Shown here one piece after another: positions 34,701 through 47,204 of a DNA stretch of 64,000 bases. Origin of the DNA: Viola odorata (taxonomy: Eukaryota; Streptophyta; Magnoliopsida; Malpighiales; Violaceae); assembly GCA_963691705.1 (NCBI GenBank), contig OY829542.1:31296579-31360578 (forward strand), read 5' to 3'. Both the position numbers and the translations under genes were made by a program. Numbering within the stretch: position 1 is the first letter of the stretch; every line of letters begins with the position of its first letter. Below the pieces are notes generated by a model. That model saw only the letters and a program-made list of their open reading frames with translations, made no database searches and was not told the DNA's origin.

Positions 34701-37700
34701 CCATGAGCCCTCATGCTCGTATCATCTCCTCCATCCTAAAATGGATTCATCCTCAAATCTGCGCGCTCCATTCCTTTGCGAATGTCACACAGAGTACCTA
34801 CATCGGAGAGATATGCATCAGCACTATGGAAAAGGTTTGAAAAATAACAAAAAGGTAACTCAAAGCGATGATGTGAAAATAAGTCTGTAGACTTTAAAAG
34901 ACAAGTAATTTTCTCCCATAGGAGAAGAGTAGGCTTGGGAATTGTTAATTGAAATAACCCTAAACTACCCTTCACTTAAGGCCTTGACCGCGGGCTTGAA
35001 GAGATTGGCTTGGTGAGTTAGCGCAAGGCCTCGGATGGCTTAGGCGCGGGGACTTCATGGGATGCTAGGGTTGGCACGCCTTGTGCGCGCATGTCTTCAT
35101 GGTTTGCGAGGACTTGGCGCGGATTTCCTCATGGCTTGCGCGGCCTATCCATGAGGTCTTCACGTGGATACGAGTGAGAGCCCTCATGCTCGTATCATCT
35201 CCTCCATCTTAAAATGGATTCGTCCATGAATCTGCGCGCTCCATTCCTTTGCGAATGTCACACATAGTACCTACATCGGAGAGATATGCATCAACACTAT
35301 GGAAAAGGTTTGGAAAAAAAACTAAAAGGTAACTCAAAGCGATGATGTGAAAATAAGTCTGAAGACTTCAAAAGACAAGGAATTTTCTCCCATGGGAGAA
35401 GAGTAGGCTTGGGAATTGTTAAATGAAATAACCCTAAACTACCCTTCACTTAAGGCCTTGACCGCGGGCTTGAAGAGATTGCTTAGAGAGCTAGCGCAAG
35501 GCCTCGGATGGCTTAGGCGCGGGGACTTCATGGGATGCTAGGGTTGGCACGCCTAGCGCGCGCATGTCTTCATGGTTTGCGAGGACTTGGCGCGGATTTC
35601 CTCATGGCTTGCGCGACCTATCCATGAGGTGTTCACTAGGATACGAGTGAGAGCCCTCATGCTCGTATCATCTCCTCCCTCATAAAATGGATTCCTCCTC
35701 GAATCTGCGAACTCTATTCCTTTGTGAATGTCACACATAGTACCTACATTGGAGAAGTATGCATCAACACTATGGAGAAGGGTTGGAAAATAACGAAAAG
35801 GTAAGTCAAATCGTTGTTGTGAAAATAAGTCCGTAGACATCAAAAGACAAGGTATTTTATCCCATGGGAGAAGAGTACGCTTGGGAATTGTTAAATGAAA
35901 TAACCCTAAACTACCCTTCACTTAAGGCCTTGACCGCGGGCTTGAAGAGATTGGCCTGGAGAGCTAGCGCAAGGCCTCGGATGGCTTATGCGCGGGGACT
36001 TCATGGGATGCTAGGGTTGGCACGCCTGGTGCACGCATGTCTTCATGGTTTGCGAGGACTAGGCGCGGATTTCCTCATGGTTTGCGCGGCCTATCCATGA
36101 GCCCTCATGCTCGTATCATCTCCTCCATCCTAAAATGGATTCATCCTCAAATCTGCGCGCTCCATTCCTTTGCGAATGTCACACAGAGTACCTACATCGG
36201 AGAGATATGCATCAGCACTATGGAAAAGGGTTGAAAAATAACAAAAAGGTAACTCAAAGCGATGATGTGAAAATAAGTCTGTAGACTTTAAAAGACAAGC
36301 AATTTTCTCCCATGGGAGAAGAGTAGGCTTGGGAATTGTTAATTAAAATAACCCTAAACTACCCTTCACTTAAGGCCTTGACCGCGGGCTTGAAGAGATT
36401 GGCTTGGAGAGTTAGCGCAAGGCCTCGGATGGCTTAGGCGCGGGGACTTCATGGGATGCTAGGGTTGGCACGCCTTGTGCGCACATGTCTTCATGGTTTG
36501 CGAGGACTTGGCGCGGATTTCCTCATGGCTTGCGCGGCCTATCCATGAGGTCTTCACGTGGATACGAGTGAGAGCCCTCATGCTCGTATCATCTCCTCCA
36601 TCTTAAAATGGATTCGTCCTCGAATCTGCGCGCTCCATTCCTTTGCGAATGTCACACATAGTACCTACATCGGAGAGATATGCATCAACACTATGGAAAA
36701 GGTTTAGAAAAAAAACTAAAAGGTAACTCAAAGCGATGATGTGAAAATAAGTCTGTAGACTTCAAAAGACAAGGAATTGTCTCCCATGGGAGAAGAGTAG
36801 GCTTGGGAATTGTTAAATGAAATAACCCTAAACTACACTTCACTTAAGGCCTTGACCGCGGGCTTGAAGAGATTGGCTTGGAGTGCTAGCGCAAGGCCTC
36901 GGATGGCTTAGGCGCGGGGACTTCATGGGATGCTAGGGTTGGCACGCCTAGTGCGCGCATGTCTTCATGGTTTGCGAGGACTTGGCGCGGATTTCCCCAT
37001 GGCTTGCGCGACCTATCCTTGAGGTGTTCACTAGGATACGAGTGAGAGCCCTCATGCTCGTATCATCTCCTCCCTCATAAAATGGATTCCTCCTCGAATC
37101 TGAGAACTCTATTCCTTTGTGAATGTCACACATAGTACCTACATTGGAGAAGTATGCATCAACACTATGGAGAAGGGTTGGAAAATAACGAAAAGGTAAG
37201 TCAAATCGTTGTTGTGAAAATAAGTCCGTAGACATCAAAAGACAAGGTATTTTATCCCATGGGAGAAGAGTAGGTTTGGGAATTGTTAAAGGAAATAACC
37301 CTAAACTACCCTTCACTTAAGGCCTTGACCGCGGGCTTGAAGAGATTGGCCTGGAGAGCTAGCGCAAGGCCTCGGATGGCTTAGGCGCGGGGACTTCATG
37401 GGATGCTAGGGTTGGCACGCCTGGTGCACGCATGTCTTCATGGTTTGCGAGGACTTGGCGCGGATTTCCTCATGGTTTGCGCGGCCTATCCATGAGCCCT
37501 CATGCTCGTATCATCTCCTCCATCCTAAAATGGATTCATCCTCAAATCTGCGCGCTCCATTCCTTTGCGAATGTCACACAGAGTACCTACATCGGAGAGA
37601 TATGCATCAGCACTATGGAAAAGGTTTGAAAAATAACAAAAAGGTAACTCAAAGCGATGATGTGAAAATAAGTCTGTAGACTTTAAAAGACAAGTAATTT

Positions 37701-38732
37701 TCTCCCATAGGAGAAGAGTAGGCTTGGGAATTGTTAATTGAAATAACCCTAAACTACCCTTCACTTAAGGCCTTGACCGCGGGCTTGAAGAGATTGGCTT
37801 GGAGAGTTAGCGCAAGGCCTCGGATGGCTTAAGCGCGGGGACTTCATGGGATGCTAGGGTTGGCACGCCTAGTGCGCGCATGTCTTCATGGTTTGCGAGG
37901 ACTTGGCGCGGATTTCCTCATGGCTTGCGCGGCCTATCCATGAGGTCTTCACGTGGATACGAGTGAGAGCCCTCATGCTCGTATCATCTCCTCCATCTTA
38001 AAATGGATTCGTCCATGAATCTGCGCGCTCCATTCCTTTGCGAATGTCACACATAGTACCTACATCGGAGAGATATGCATCAACACTATGGAAAAGGTTT
38101 GGAAAAAAAACTAAAAGGTAACTCAAAGCGATGATGTGAAAATAAGTCTGTAGACTTCAAAAGAAAAGGAATTTTCTCCCATGGGAGAAGAGTAGGCTTG
38201 GGAATTGTTAAATGAAATAACCCTAAACTACCCTTCACTTAAGGCCTTGACCGCGGGCTTGAAGAGATTGGCTTGGAGAGCTAGCGCAAGGCCTCGGATG
38301 GCTTAGGCGCGGGGACTTCATGGGATGCTAGGGTTGGCACGCCTAGCGCGCGCATGTCTTCATGGTTTGCGAGGACTTGGCGCGGATTTCCTCATGGCTT
38401 GCGCGACCTATCCATGAGGTGTTCACTAGGATACGAGTGAGAGCCCTCATGCTCGTATCATCTCCTCCCTCATAAAATGGATTCCTCCTCGAATCTGCGA
38501 ACTCTATTCCTTTGTGAATGTCACACATAGTACCTACATTGGAGAAGTATGCATCAACACTATGGAGAAGGATTGGAAAATAACGAAAAGGTAAGTCAAA
38601 TCGTTGTTGTGAAAATAAGTCCGTAGACATCAAAAGACAAGGTATTTTATCCCATGGGAGAAGAGTAGGCTTGGGAATTGTTAAATGAAATCACCTTAAA
38701 CTACCCTTCACTTAAGGCCTTGACCGCGGGCT
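31759..38732 (+). repeat. HOR blocks 18-22: five trimers, one lacking G
   Basis: Trimers start at 31759 (C 32207, G 32681), 33153 (C 33601, C 34075, no G), 34549 (C 34997, G 35471), 35943 (C 36391, G 36865) and 37338 (C 37786, G 38260). S-C pairs 31759-32680 and 34549-35470 are close copies 2790 apart, sharing TTCGTCCATGAATC and GTCTGAAGACTT. The G at 36865 starts as C and then carries CCTATCCTTGAGG. Confidence 0.88.
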
Positions 38733-41549
38733 TGAAGAGATTGGCCCGGAGAGCTAGCGCAAGGCCTCGGATGGCTTAGGCGCGGGGACTTCATGGGATG
38801 CTAGGGTTGGCACGCCTGGTGCACGCATGTCTTCATGGTTTGCGAGGACTAGGCGCGAATTTCCTCATGGTTTGCGCGGCCTATCCATGAGCCCTCATGC
38901 TCGTATCATCTCCTCCATCCTAAAATGGATTCATCCTCAAATCTGCGCGCTCCATTCCTTTGCGAATGTCACACAGAGTACCTACATCGGAGAGATATGC
39001 ATCAGCACTATGGAAAAGGTTTGAAAAATAACAAAAAGGTAACTCAAAGCGATGATGTGAAAATAAGTCTGTAGACTTTAAAAGACAAGTAATTTTCTCC
39101 CATAGGAGAAGAGTAGGCTTGGGAATTGTTAATTGAAATAACCCTAAACTACCCTTCACTTAATGCCTTGACCGCGGGCTTGAAGAGATTGGCTTGGAGA
39201 GTTAGCGCAAGGCCTCGGATGGCTTAGGCAAGGGGACTTCATGGGATGCTAGGGTTGGCACGCCTTGTGCGCGCATGTCTTCATGGTTTACGAGGACTTG
39301 GCGCGGATTTCCTCATGGCTTGCGCGGCCTATCCATGAGGTCTTCACGTGGATACGAGTGAGAGCCCTCATGCTCGTATCATCTCCTCCATCTTAAAATG
39401 GATTCGTCCATGAATCTGCGCGCTCCATTCCTTTGCGAATGTCACACATAGTACCTACATCGGAGAGATATGCATCAACACTATGGAAAAGGTTTGGAAA
39501 AAAAACTAAAAGGTAACTCAAAGCGATGATGTGAAAATAAGTCTGTAGACTTCAAAAGACAAGGAATTTTCTCCCATGGGAGAAGAGTAGGCTTGGGAAT
39601 TGTTAAATGAAATAACCCTAAACTACCCTTCACTTAAGGCCTTGACCGCGGGCTTGAAGAGATTGGCTTGGAGAGCTAGCGCAAGGCCTCGGATGGCTTA
39701 GGCGCGGGGACTTCATGGGATGCTAGGGTTGGCACGCCTAGTGCGCGCATGTCTTCATGGTTTGCGAGGACTTGGCGCGGATTTCCTCATGGCTTGCGCG
39801 GCCTATCCATGAGGTCTTCACGTGGATACGAGTGAGAGCCCTCATGCTCGTATCATCTCCTCCATCTTAAAATGGATTCGTCCTCGAATCTGCGCGCTCT
39901 ATTCCTTTGCGAATGTCACACATAGTACCTACATCGGAGAGATATGCATCAACACTATAGAAAAGGTTTGGAAAAAAAACTAAAAGGTAACTCAAAGCGA
40001 TGATGTGAAAATAAGTCTGTAGACTTCAAAAGACAAGGAATTTTCTCCCATGGGAGAAGAGTAGGCTTGGGAATTGTTAAATGAAATATACCTAAACTAC
40101 CCTTCACTTAAGGGCTTGACCGCGGGCTTGAAGAGATTGGCTTGGAGAGCTAGCGCAAGGCCTCGGATGGCTTAGGCGCGGGGACTTCATGGGATGCTAG
40201 GGTTGGCACGCCTAGTGCGCGCATGTCTTCATGGTTTGCGAGGACTTGGCGCGGATTTCCTCATGGCTTGCGCGGCCTATCCTTGAGGTCTTCACGTGGA
40301 TACGAGTGAGAGCCCTCATGCTCGTATCATCTCCTCCATCTTAAAATGGATTCGTCCTCGAATCTGCGCGCTCCATTCCTTTGCGAATGTCACACATAGT
40401 ACCTACATCGGAGAGATATGCATCAACACTATGGAAAAGGTTTGGAAAAAAAACTAAAAGGTAACTCAAAGCGATGATGTGAAAATAAGTCTGTAGACTT
40501 CAAAAGACAAGGAATTTTCTCCCATGGGAGAAGAGTAGGCTTGGGAATTGTTAAATGAAATAACCCTAAACTACCCTTCACTTAAGGCCTTGACCGCGGG
40601 CTTGAAGAGATTGGCTTGGAAAGCTAGCGCAAGGCCTCGGATGGCTTAGGCGCGAGGACTTCATGGGATGCTAGGGTTGGCACGCCTAGTGCGCGCATGT
40701 CTTCATAGTTTGCGAGGACTTGGCGCGGATTTCCTCATGGCTTGCGCCGCCTAACGATGAGGTCTTCACGTGGATACGAGTGAGAGCCCTCATGCTCGTA
40801 TCATCTCCTCCATCTTAAAATGGATTCGTCCTCGAATCTGCGCGCTCCATTCCTTTGCGAATGTCACACATAGTACCTACATCGGAGAGATATGCATCAA
40901 CACTATGGAAAAGGTTTGGAAAAAAAACTAAAAGGTAACTCAAAGCGATGATGTGAAAATAAGTCTGTAGATTTCAAAAGACAAGGAATTTTCTCCCATG
41001 GGAGAAGAGTAGGCTTGGGAATTGTTAAATGAAATAACCCTAAACTACCCTTCACTTAAGGCCTTGACCGCGGGCTTGAAGAGATTGGCTTGGAGAGCTA
41101 GCGCAAGGCCTCGGATGGCTTAGGCGCGGGGACTTCATGGGCTGCTAGGGTTGGCACGCCTGGTGCACGCATGTCTTCATGGTTTGCGAGGACTTGGCGC
41201 GGATTTCCTCATGGCTTGCGCGGCCTAACGATGAGGTGTTCACTAGGATACGAGTGAGAGCCCTCATGCTCGTATCATCTCCTCCCTCATAAAATGGATT
41301 CCTCCTCGAATCTACGAACTCTATTCCTTTGTGAATGCCACACATAGTACCTACATTGGAGAAGTATGCATCAACACTATGGAGAAGGGTTGGAAAATAA
41401 CGAAAAGGTAAGTCAAATCGTTGTTGTGAAAATAAGTCCGTAGACATCAAAAGACAAGGTATTTTATCCCATGGGAGAAGAGTAGGCTTGGGAATTGTTA
41501 AATGAAATAACCCTAAACTACCCTTCACTTAAGGCCTTGACCGCGGGCT
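38733..41549 (+). repeat. HOR block 23: 6-mer, 2817 bp
   Basis: Monomers start at 38733 (S), 39181, 39655, 40129, 40603 (C) and 41077 (G). It has the left-region 6-mer architecture but different C subtypes, with ATATACCTAAAC first appearing at about 40,085 and CCTAACGATGAGG at about 40,751. The G has GGGCTGCTAGGG, shared only with the G at 46732. Confidence 0.88.
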
Positions 41550-44500
41550 TGAAGAGATTGGCCTGGAGAGCTAGCGCAAGGCCTCGGATGGCTTAGGCGC
41601 GGGGACTTCATGGGATGCTAGGGTTGGCACGCCTGGTGCACGCATGTCTTCATGGTTTGCGAGGACTTGGCGCGGATTTCCTCATGGTTTGCGCGGCCTA
41701 TCCATGAGCCCTCATGCTCGTATCATCTCCTCCATCCTAAAATGGATTCATCCTCAAATCTGCGCGCTCCATTCCTTTGCGAATGTCACACAGAGTACCT
41801 ACATCGGAGAGATATGCATCAGCACTATGGAAAAGGTTTGAAAAATAACAAAAAGGTAACTCAAAGCGATGATGTGAAAATAAGTCTGTAGACTTTAAAA
41901 GACAAGTAATTTTCTCCCATAGGAGAAGAGTAGGCTTGGGAATTGTTAATTGAAATAACCCTAAACTATCCTTCACTTAAGGCCTTGACCGCGGGCTTGA
42001 AGAGATTGGCTTGGAGAGTTAGCGCAAGGCCTCGGATGGCTTAGGCGCGGGGACTTCATGGGATGCTAGGGTTGGCACGCCTTGTGCGCGCATGTCTTCA
42101 TGGTTTGCGAGGACTTGGCACGGATTTCCTCATGGCTTGCGCGGCCTATCCATGAGGTCTTCACGTGGATACGAGTGACAGCCCTCATGCTCGTATCATC
42201 TCCTCCATCTTAAAATGGATTCGTCCTTGAATCTGCGCGCTCCATTCCTTTGCGAATGTCACACATAGTACCTACATCGGAGAGATATGCATCAACACTA
42301 TGGAAAAGGTTTGGAAAAAAAACTAAAAGGTAACTCAAAGCGATGATGTGAAAATAAGTCTGTAGACTTCAAAAGACAAGGAATTTTCTCCCATGGGAGA
42401 AGAGTAGGCTTGGGAATTGTTAAATGAAATAACCCTAAACTACCCTTCACTTAAGGCCTTGACCGCGGGCTTGAAGAGATTGGCTTGGAGAGCTAGCGCA
42501 AGGCCTCGGATGGCTTAGGCGCGGGGACTTCATGGGATGCTAGGGTTGGCACGCCTAGTGCGCGCATGTCTTCATGGTTTGCGAGGACTTGGCGCGGATT
42601 TCCTCATGGCTTGCACGGCCTATCCATGAGGTCTTCACGTGGATACGAGTGAGAGCCCTCATGCTCGTATCATCTCCTCCATCTTAAAATGGATTCGTCC
42701 TCGAATCTGCGCGCTCCATTCCTTTGCGAATGTCACACATAGTACCTACATCGGAGAGATATGCATCAACACTATGGAAAAGGTTTGGAAAAAAAACTAA
42801 AAGGTAACTCAAAGCGATGATGTGAAAATAAGTCTGTAGACTTCAAAAGACAAGGAATTTTCTCCCATGGGAGAAGAGTAGGCTTGGGAATTGTTAAATG
42901 AAATATACCTAAACTACCCTTCACTTAAGGGCTTGACCGCGGGCTTGAAGAGATTGGCTTGGAGAGCTAGCGCAAGGCCTCGGATGGCTTAGGCGCGGGG
43001 ACTTCATGGGATGCTAGGGTTGGCACGCCTAGTGCGCGCATGTCTTCATGGTTTGCGAGGACTTGGCGCGGATTTCATCATGGCTTGCGCGGCCTATCCT
43101 TGAGGTCTTCACGTGGATACGAGTGAGAGCCCTCATGCTCGTATCATCTCCTCCATCTTAAAATGGATTCGTCCTCGAATCTGCGAGATCCATTCCTTTG
43201 CGAATGTCACACATAGTACCTACATCGGAGAGATATGCATCAACACTATGGAAAAGGTTTGGAAAAAAAACTAAAAGGTAACTCAAAGCGATGATGTGAA
43301 AATAAGTCTGTAGACTTCAAAAGACAAGGAATTTTCTCCCATGGGAGAAGAGTAGGCTTGGGAATTGTTAAATGAAATAACCCTAAACTACCCTTCACTT
43401 AAGGCCTTGACCGCGGGCTTGAAGAGATTGGCTTGGAGAGCTAGCGCAAGGCCTCGGATGGCTTAGGCGCGGGGACTTCATGGGATGCTAGGGTTGGCAC
43501 GCCTAGTGCGCGCATGTCTTCATGGTTTGCGAGGACTTGGCGCGGATTTCCTCATGGCTTGCGCGGCCTAACGATGAGGTCTTCACGTGGATACGAGTGA
43601 GAGCCCTCATGCTCGTATCATCTCCTCCCACATAAAATGGATTCCTCCTCGAATCTGCGAACTCCATTCCTTTGTGAATGTCACACATAGTACCAACATC
43701 GGAGAGATATGCATCAGCACTATGGAACAGGTTTGGAAAATAACTAAAAGGTAACTCAAAGCGATGATGTGAAAATAAGTCTGTAGACTTCAAAAGACAA
43801 GGAATTTTCTCCCATGGGAGAAGAGTAGGCTTGGGAATTGTTAAATGAAATAACCCTAAACTACCCTTCACTTAAGGCCTTGACCGCGGGCTTGAAGAGA
43901 TTGGCTTGGAGAGCTAGCGCAAGGCCTCGGATGGCTTAGGCGCGGGGACTTCATGGGATGCTAGGGTTGGCACGCCTGGTGCACGCATGTCTTCATGGTT
44001 TGCGAGGACTTGGCGCGGATTTCCTCATGGCTTGCGCTGCCTAACGATGAGGTCTTCACGTGGATACGAGTGAGAGCCCTCATGCTCGTATCATCTCCTC
44101 CATCTTAAAATGGATTCATCCTCAAATCTGCGCGCTCTATTCCTTTGCGAATGTCACACAGAGTACCTACATCGGAGAGATATGCATCAGCACTATGGAA
44201 AAGGGTTGAAAAATAACTAAAAGGTAACTCAAAGCGATGATGTGAAAATAAGTCTGTAGACTTTAAAAGACAAGCAATTTTCTCCCATGGGAGAAGAGTA
44301 GGCTTGGGAATTGTTAATTGAAATATACCTAAACTACCCTTCACTTAAGGCCTTGACCGGGGGCTTAAAGAGATTGGCTTGGAGAGCTAGCGCAAGGCCT
44401 CGGATGGCTTAGGCGCGGGGACTTCATGGGATGCTAGGGTTGGCACGCCTAGTGCGCGCATGTCTTCATGGTTTGCGAGGACTTGGCGCGGATTTCCTCA

Positions 44501-47204
44501 TGGCTTGCGCGGCCTATCCATGAGGTCTTCACGTGGATACGAGTGAGAGCCCTCATGCTCGTATCATCTCCTCCCTCATAAAATGGATTCCTCCTCGAAT
44601 CTGCGAAGTCCATTCCTTTGTGAATGTCACACATAGTACCTACATAGGAGAAGTATGCATCAACACTATGGAGAAGGGTTGGAAAATAACGAAAAGGTAA
44701 CTCAAATCGTTGTTGTGAAAATAAGTCCGTAGACATCAAAAGACAAGGTATTTTCTCCCATGGGAGAAGAGTAGGCTTGGGAATTATTACATGAAATAAC
44801 CCTAAGCTACCCTTCACTTAAGGCCTTGACTGCGGGCTTGAAGAGATTGGCTTGGAGAGCTAGCACAAGGCCTCGGATGGCTTAGGCGCGGGGACTTCAT
44901 GGGATGCTAGGGTTGGCACGCCTAGTGTGCGCATGTCTTCATGGTTTGCGAGGACTTGGCGCGGATTTCCTCATGGCTTGCGCGGCCTATCCTTGAGGTC
45001 TTCACGTGGATACGAGTGAGAGCCCTCATGCTCGTATCATCTCCTCCATCTTAAAATGGATTCGTACTCGAATCTGCGCGCTCCATTCCTTTGCGAATGT
45101 CACACATAGTACCTACATCGGAGAGATATGCATCAACACTATGGAAAAGGTTTGGAAAAAAAACTAAAAGGTAACTCAAAGCGATGATGTGAAAATAAGT
45201 CTGTAGACTTCAAAAGACAAGGAATTTTCTCCCATGGGAGAAGAGTAGGCTTGGGAATTGTTAAATGAAATAACCCTAAACTACCCTTCACTTAAGGCCT
45301 TGACCGCGGGCTTGAAGAGATTGGCTTGGAGAGCTAGCGCAAGGCCTCGGATGGCTTAGGCGCGGGGACTTCATGGGATGCTAGGGTTGGCACGCCTAGT
45401 GCGCGCATGTCTTCATGGTTTGCGAGGACTTGGCGACGATTTCCTCATGGCTTGCGCGGCCTAACGATGAGGTCTTCACGTGGATACGAGTGAGAGCCCT
45501 CATGCTCGTATCATCTCCTCCCACATAAAATGGATTCCTCCTCGAATCTGCGACCTCCATTCCTTTGTGAATGTCACACATAGTACCAACATCGGAGAGA
45601 TATGCATCAGCACTATGGAACAGGTTTGGAAAATAACTAAAAGGTAACTCAAAGCGATGATGTGAAAATAAGTCTGTAGACTTCAAAAGGCAAGGAATTT
45701 TCTCCCATGGGAGAAGAGTAGGCTTGGGAATTGTTAAATGAAATAACCCTAAACTACCCTTCACTTAAGGCCTTGACCGCGGGCTTGAAGAGATTGGCTT
45801 GGAGAGCTAGCGCAAGGCCTCGGATGGCTTAGGCGCGGGGACTTCATGGGATGCTAGGGTTGGCACGCCTAGTGTGCGCATGTCTTCATGGTTTGCGAGG
45901 ACTTGGCGCGGATTTCCTCATGGCTTGCGCGGCCTATCCTTGAGGTCTTCACGTGGATACGAGTGAGAGCCCTCATGCTCGTATCATCTCCTCCATCTTA
46001 AAATGGATTCGTCCTCGAATTTGCGCGCTCCATTCCTTTGCGAATGTCACACATAGTACCTACATCGGAGAGATATGCATCAACACTATGGAAAAGGTTT
46101 GGGAAAAAAACTAAAAGGTAACTCAAAGCGATGATGTGAAAATAAGTCTGTAGACTTCAAAAGACAAGGAATTTTCTCCCATGGGAGAAGAGTAGGCTTG
46201 GGAATTGTTAAATGAAATAACCCTAAACTACCCTTCACTTAAGGCCTTGACCGCGGGCTTGAAGAGATTGGCTTGGAGAGCTAGCGCAAGGCCTCGGATG
46301 GCTTAGGCGCGGGGACTTCATGGGATGCTAGGGTTGGCACGCCTAGTGCGAAATGTCTTCATGGTTTGCGAGGACTTGGCGCGGATTTCCTCATGGCTTG
46401 CGCGGCCTAACGATGAGGTCTTCACGTGGATACGAGTGAGAGCCCTCCTGCTCGTATCATCTCCTCCCACATAAAATGGATTCCTCCTCGAATCTGCGAA
46501 CTCCATTCCTTTGTGAATGTCACACATAGTACCAACATCGGAGAGATATGCATCAGCACTATGGAACAGGTTTGGAAAATAACTAAAAGGTAACTCAAAG
46601 CGATGATGTGAAAATAAGTCTGTAGACTTCAAAAGGCAAGGAATTTTCTCCCATGGGAGAAGAGTAGGCTTGGGAATTGTTAAATGAAATAACCCTAAAC
46701 TACCCTTCACTTAAGGCCTTGACCGCGGGCTTGAAGAGATTGGCTTGGAGAGCTAGCGCAAGGCCTCGGATGGCTTAGGCGCGGGGACTTCATGGGCTGC
46801 TAGGGTTGGCACGCCTGGTGCACGCATGTCTTCATGGTTTGCGAGGACTTGGCGTGGATTTCCTCATGGCTTGCGCGGCCTAACGATGAGGTGTTCACTA
46901 GGATACGAGTGAGAGCCCTCATGCTCGTATCATCTCCTCCCTCATAAAATGGATTCCTCCTCGAATCTACGAACTCTATTCCTTTGTGAATGCCACACAT
47001 AGTACCTACATTGGAGAAGTATGCATCAACACTATGGAGAAGGGTTGGAAAATAACGAAAAGGTAAGTCAAATCGTTGTTGTGAAAATAAGTCCGTAGAC
47101 ATCAAAAGACAAGGTATTTTATCCCATGGGAGAAGAGTAGGCTTGGGAATTGTTAAATGAAATAACCCTAAACTACCCTTCACTTAAGGCCTTGACCGCG
47201 GGCT
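41550..47204 (+). repeat. HOR block 24: 12-mer, 5655 bp
   Basis: Monomers start at 41550 (S), 41998, 42472, 42946 (C), 43420 (H), 43893 (K), 44366 (L), 44839 (C), 45313 (H), 45786 (C), 46260 (H) and 46732 (G). The C-H dimer is present twice in a row (44839-45785 and 45786-46731). The H at 46260 has a 2-base loss at GTGCGAAATG. Confidence 0.88.

Larger units (their letters stand above)
22021..38732. repeat. Array region II: compact S-C-G trimer HORs
   Basis: S monomers start at 22021, 23415, 24810, 25731, 27126, 28520, 29915, 31310, 31759, 33153, 34549, 35943 and 37338. Most intervals are 1394-1396, meaning S plus two others. Exceptions are an S-G dimer (24810-25730), a lone chimeric S (31310-31758) and an S-C-C unit without G (33153-34548). 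The C subtype inside the trimers varies, so this is not one trimer amplified cleanly; long HORs seem to have shed C monomers repeatedly. Confidence 0.9.

Noticed and set aside
35864..36100. Open frame of 78 codons spanning two monomers
   Set aside because: It exists because two point changes (AGTACGC for AGTAGGC near 35,876 and GGCTTATGC for GGCTTAGGC near 35,988) remove stops present in all neighbours. There is no sign of selection.
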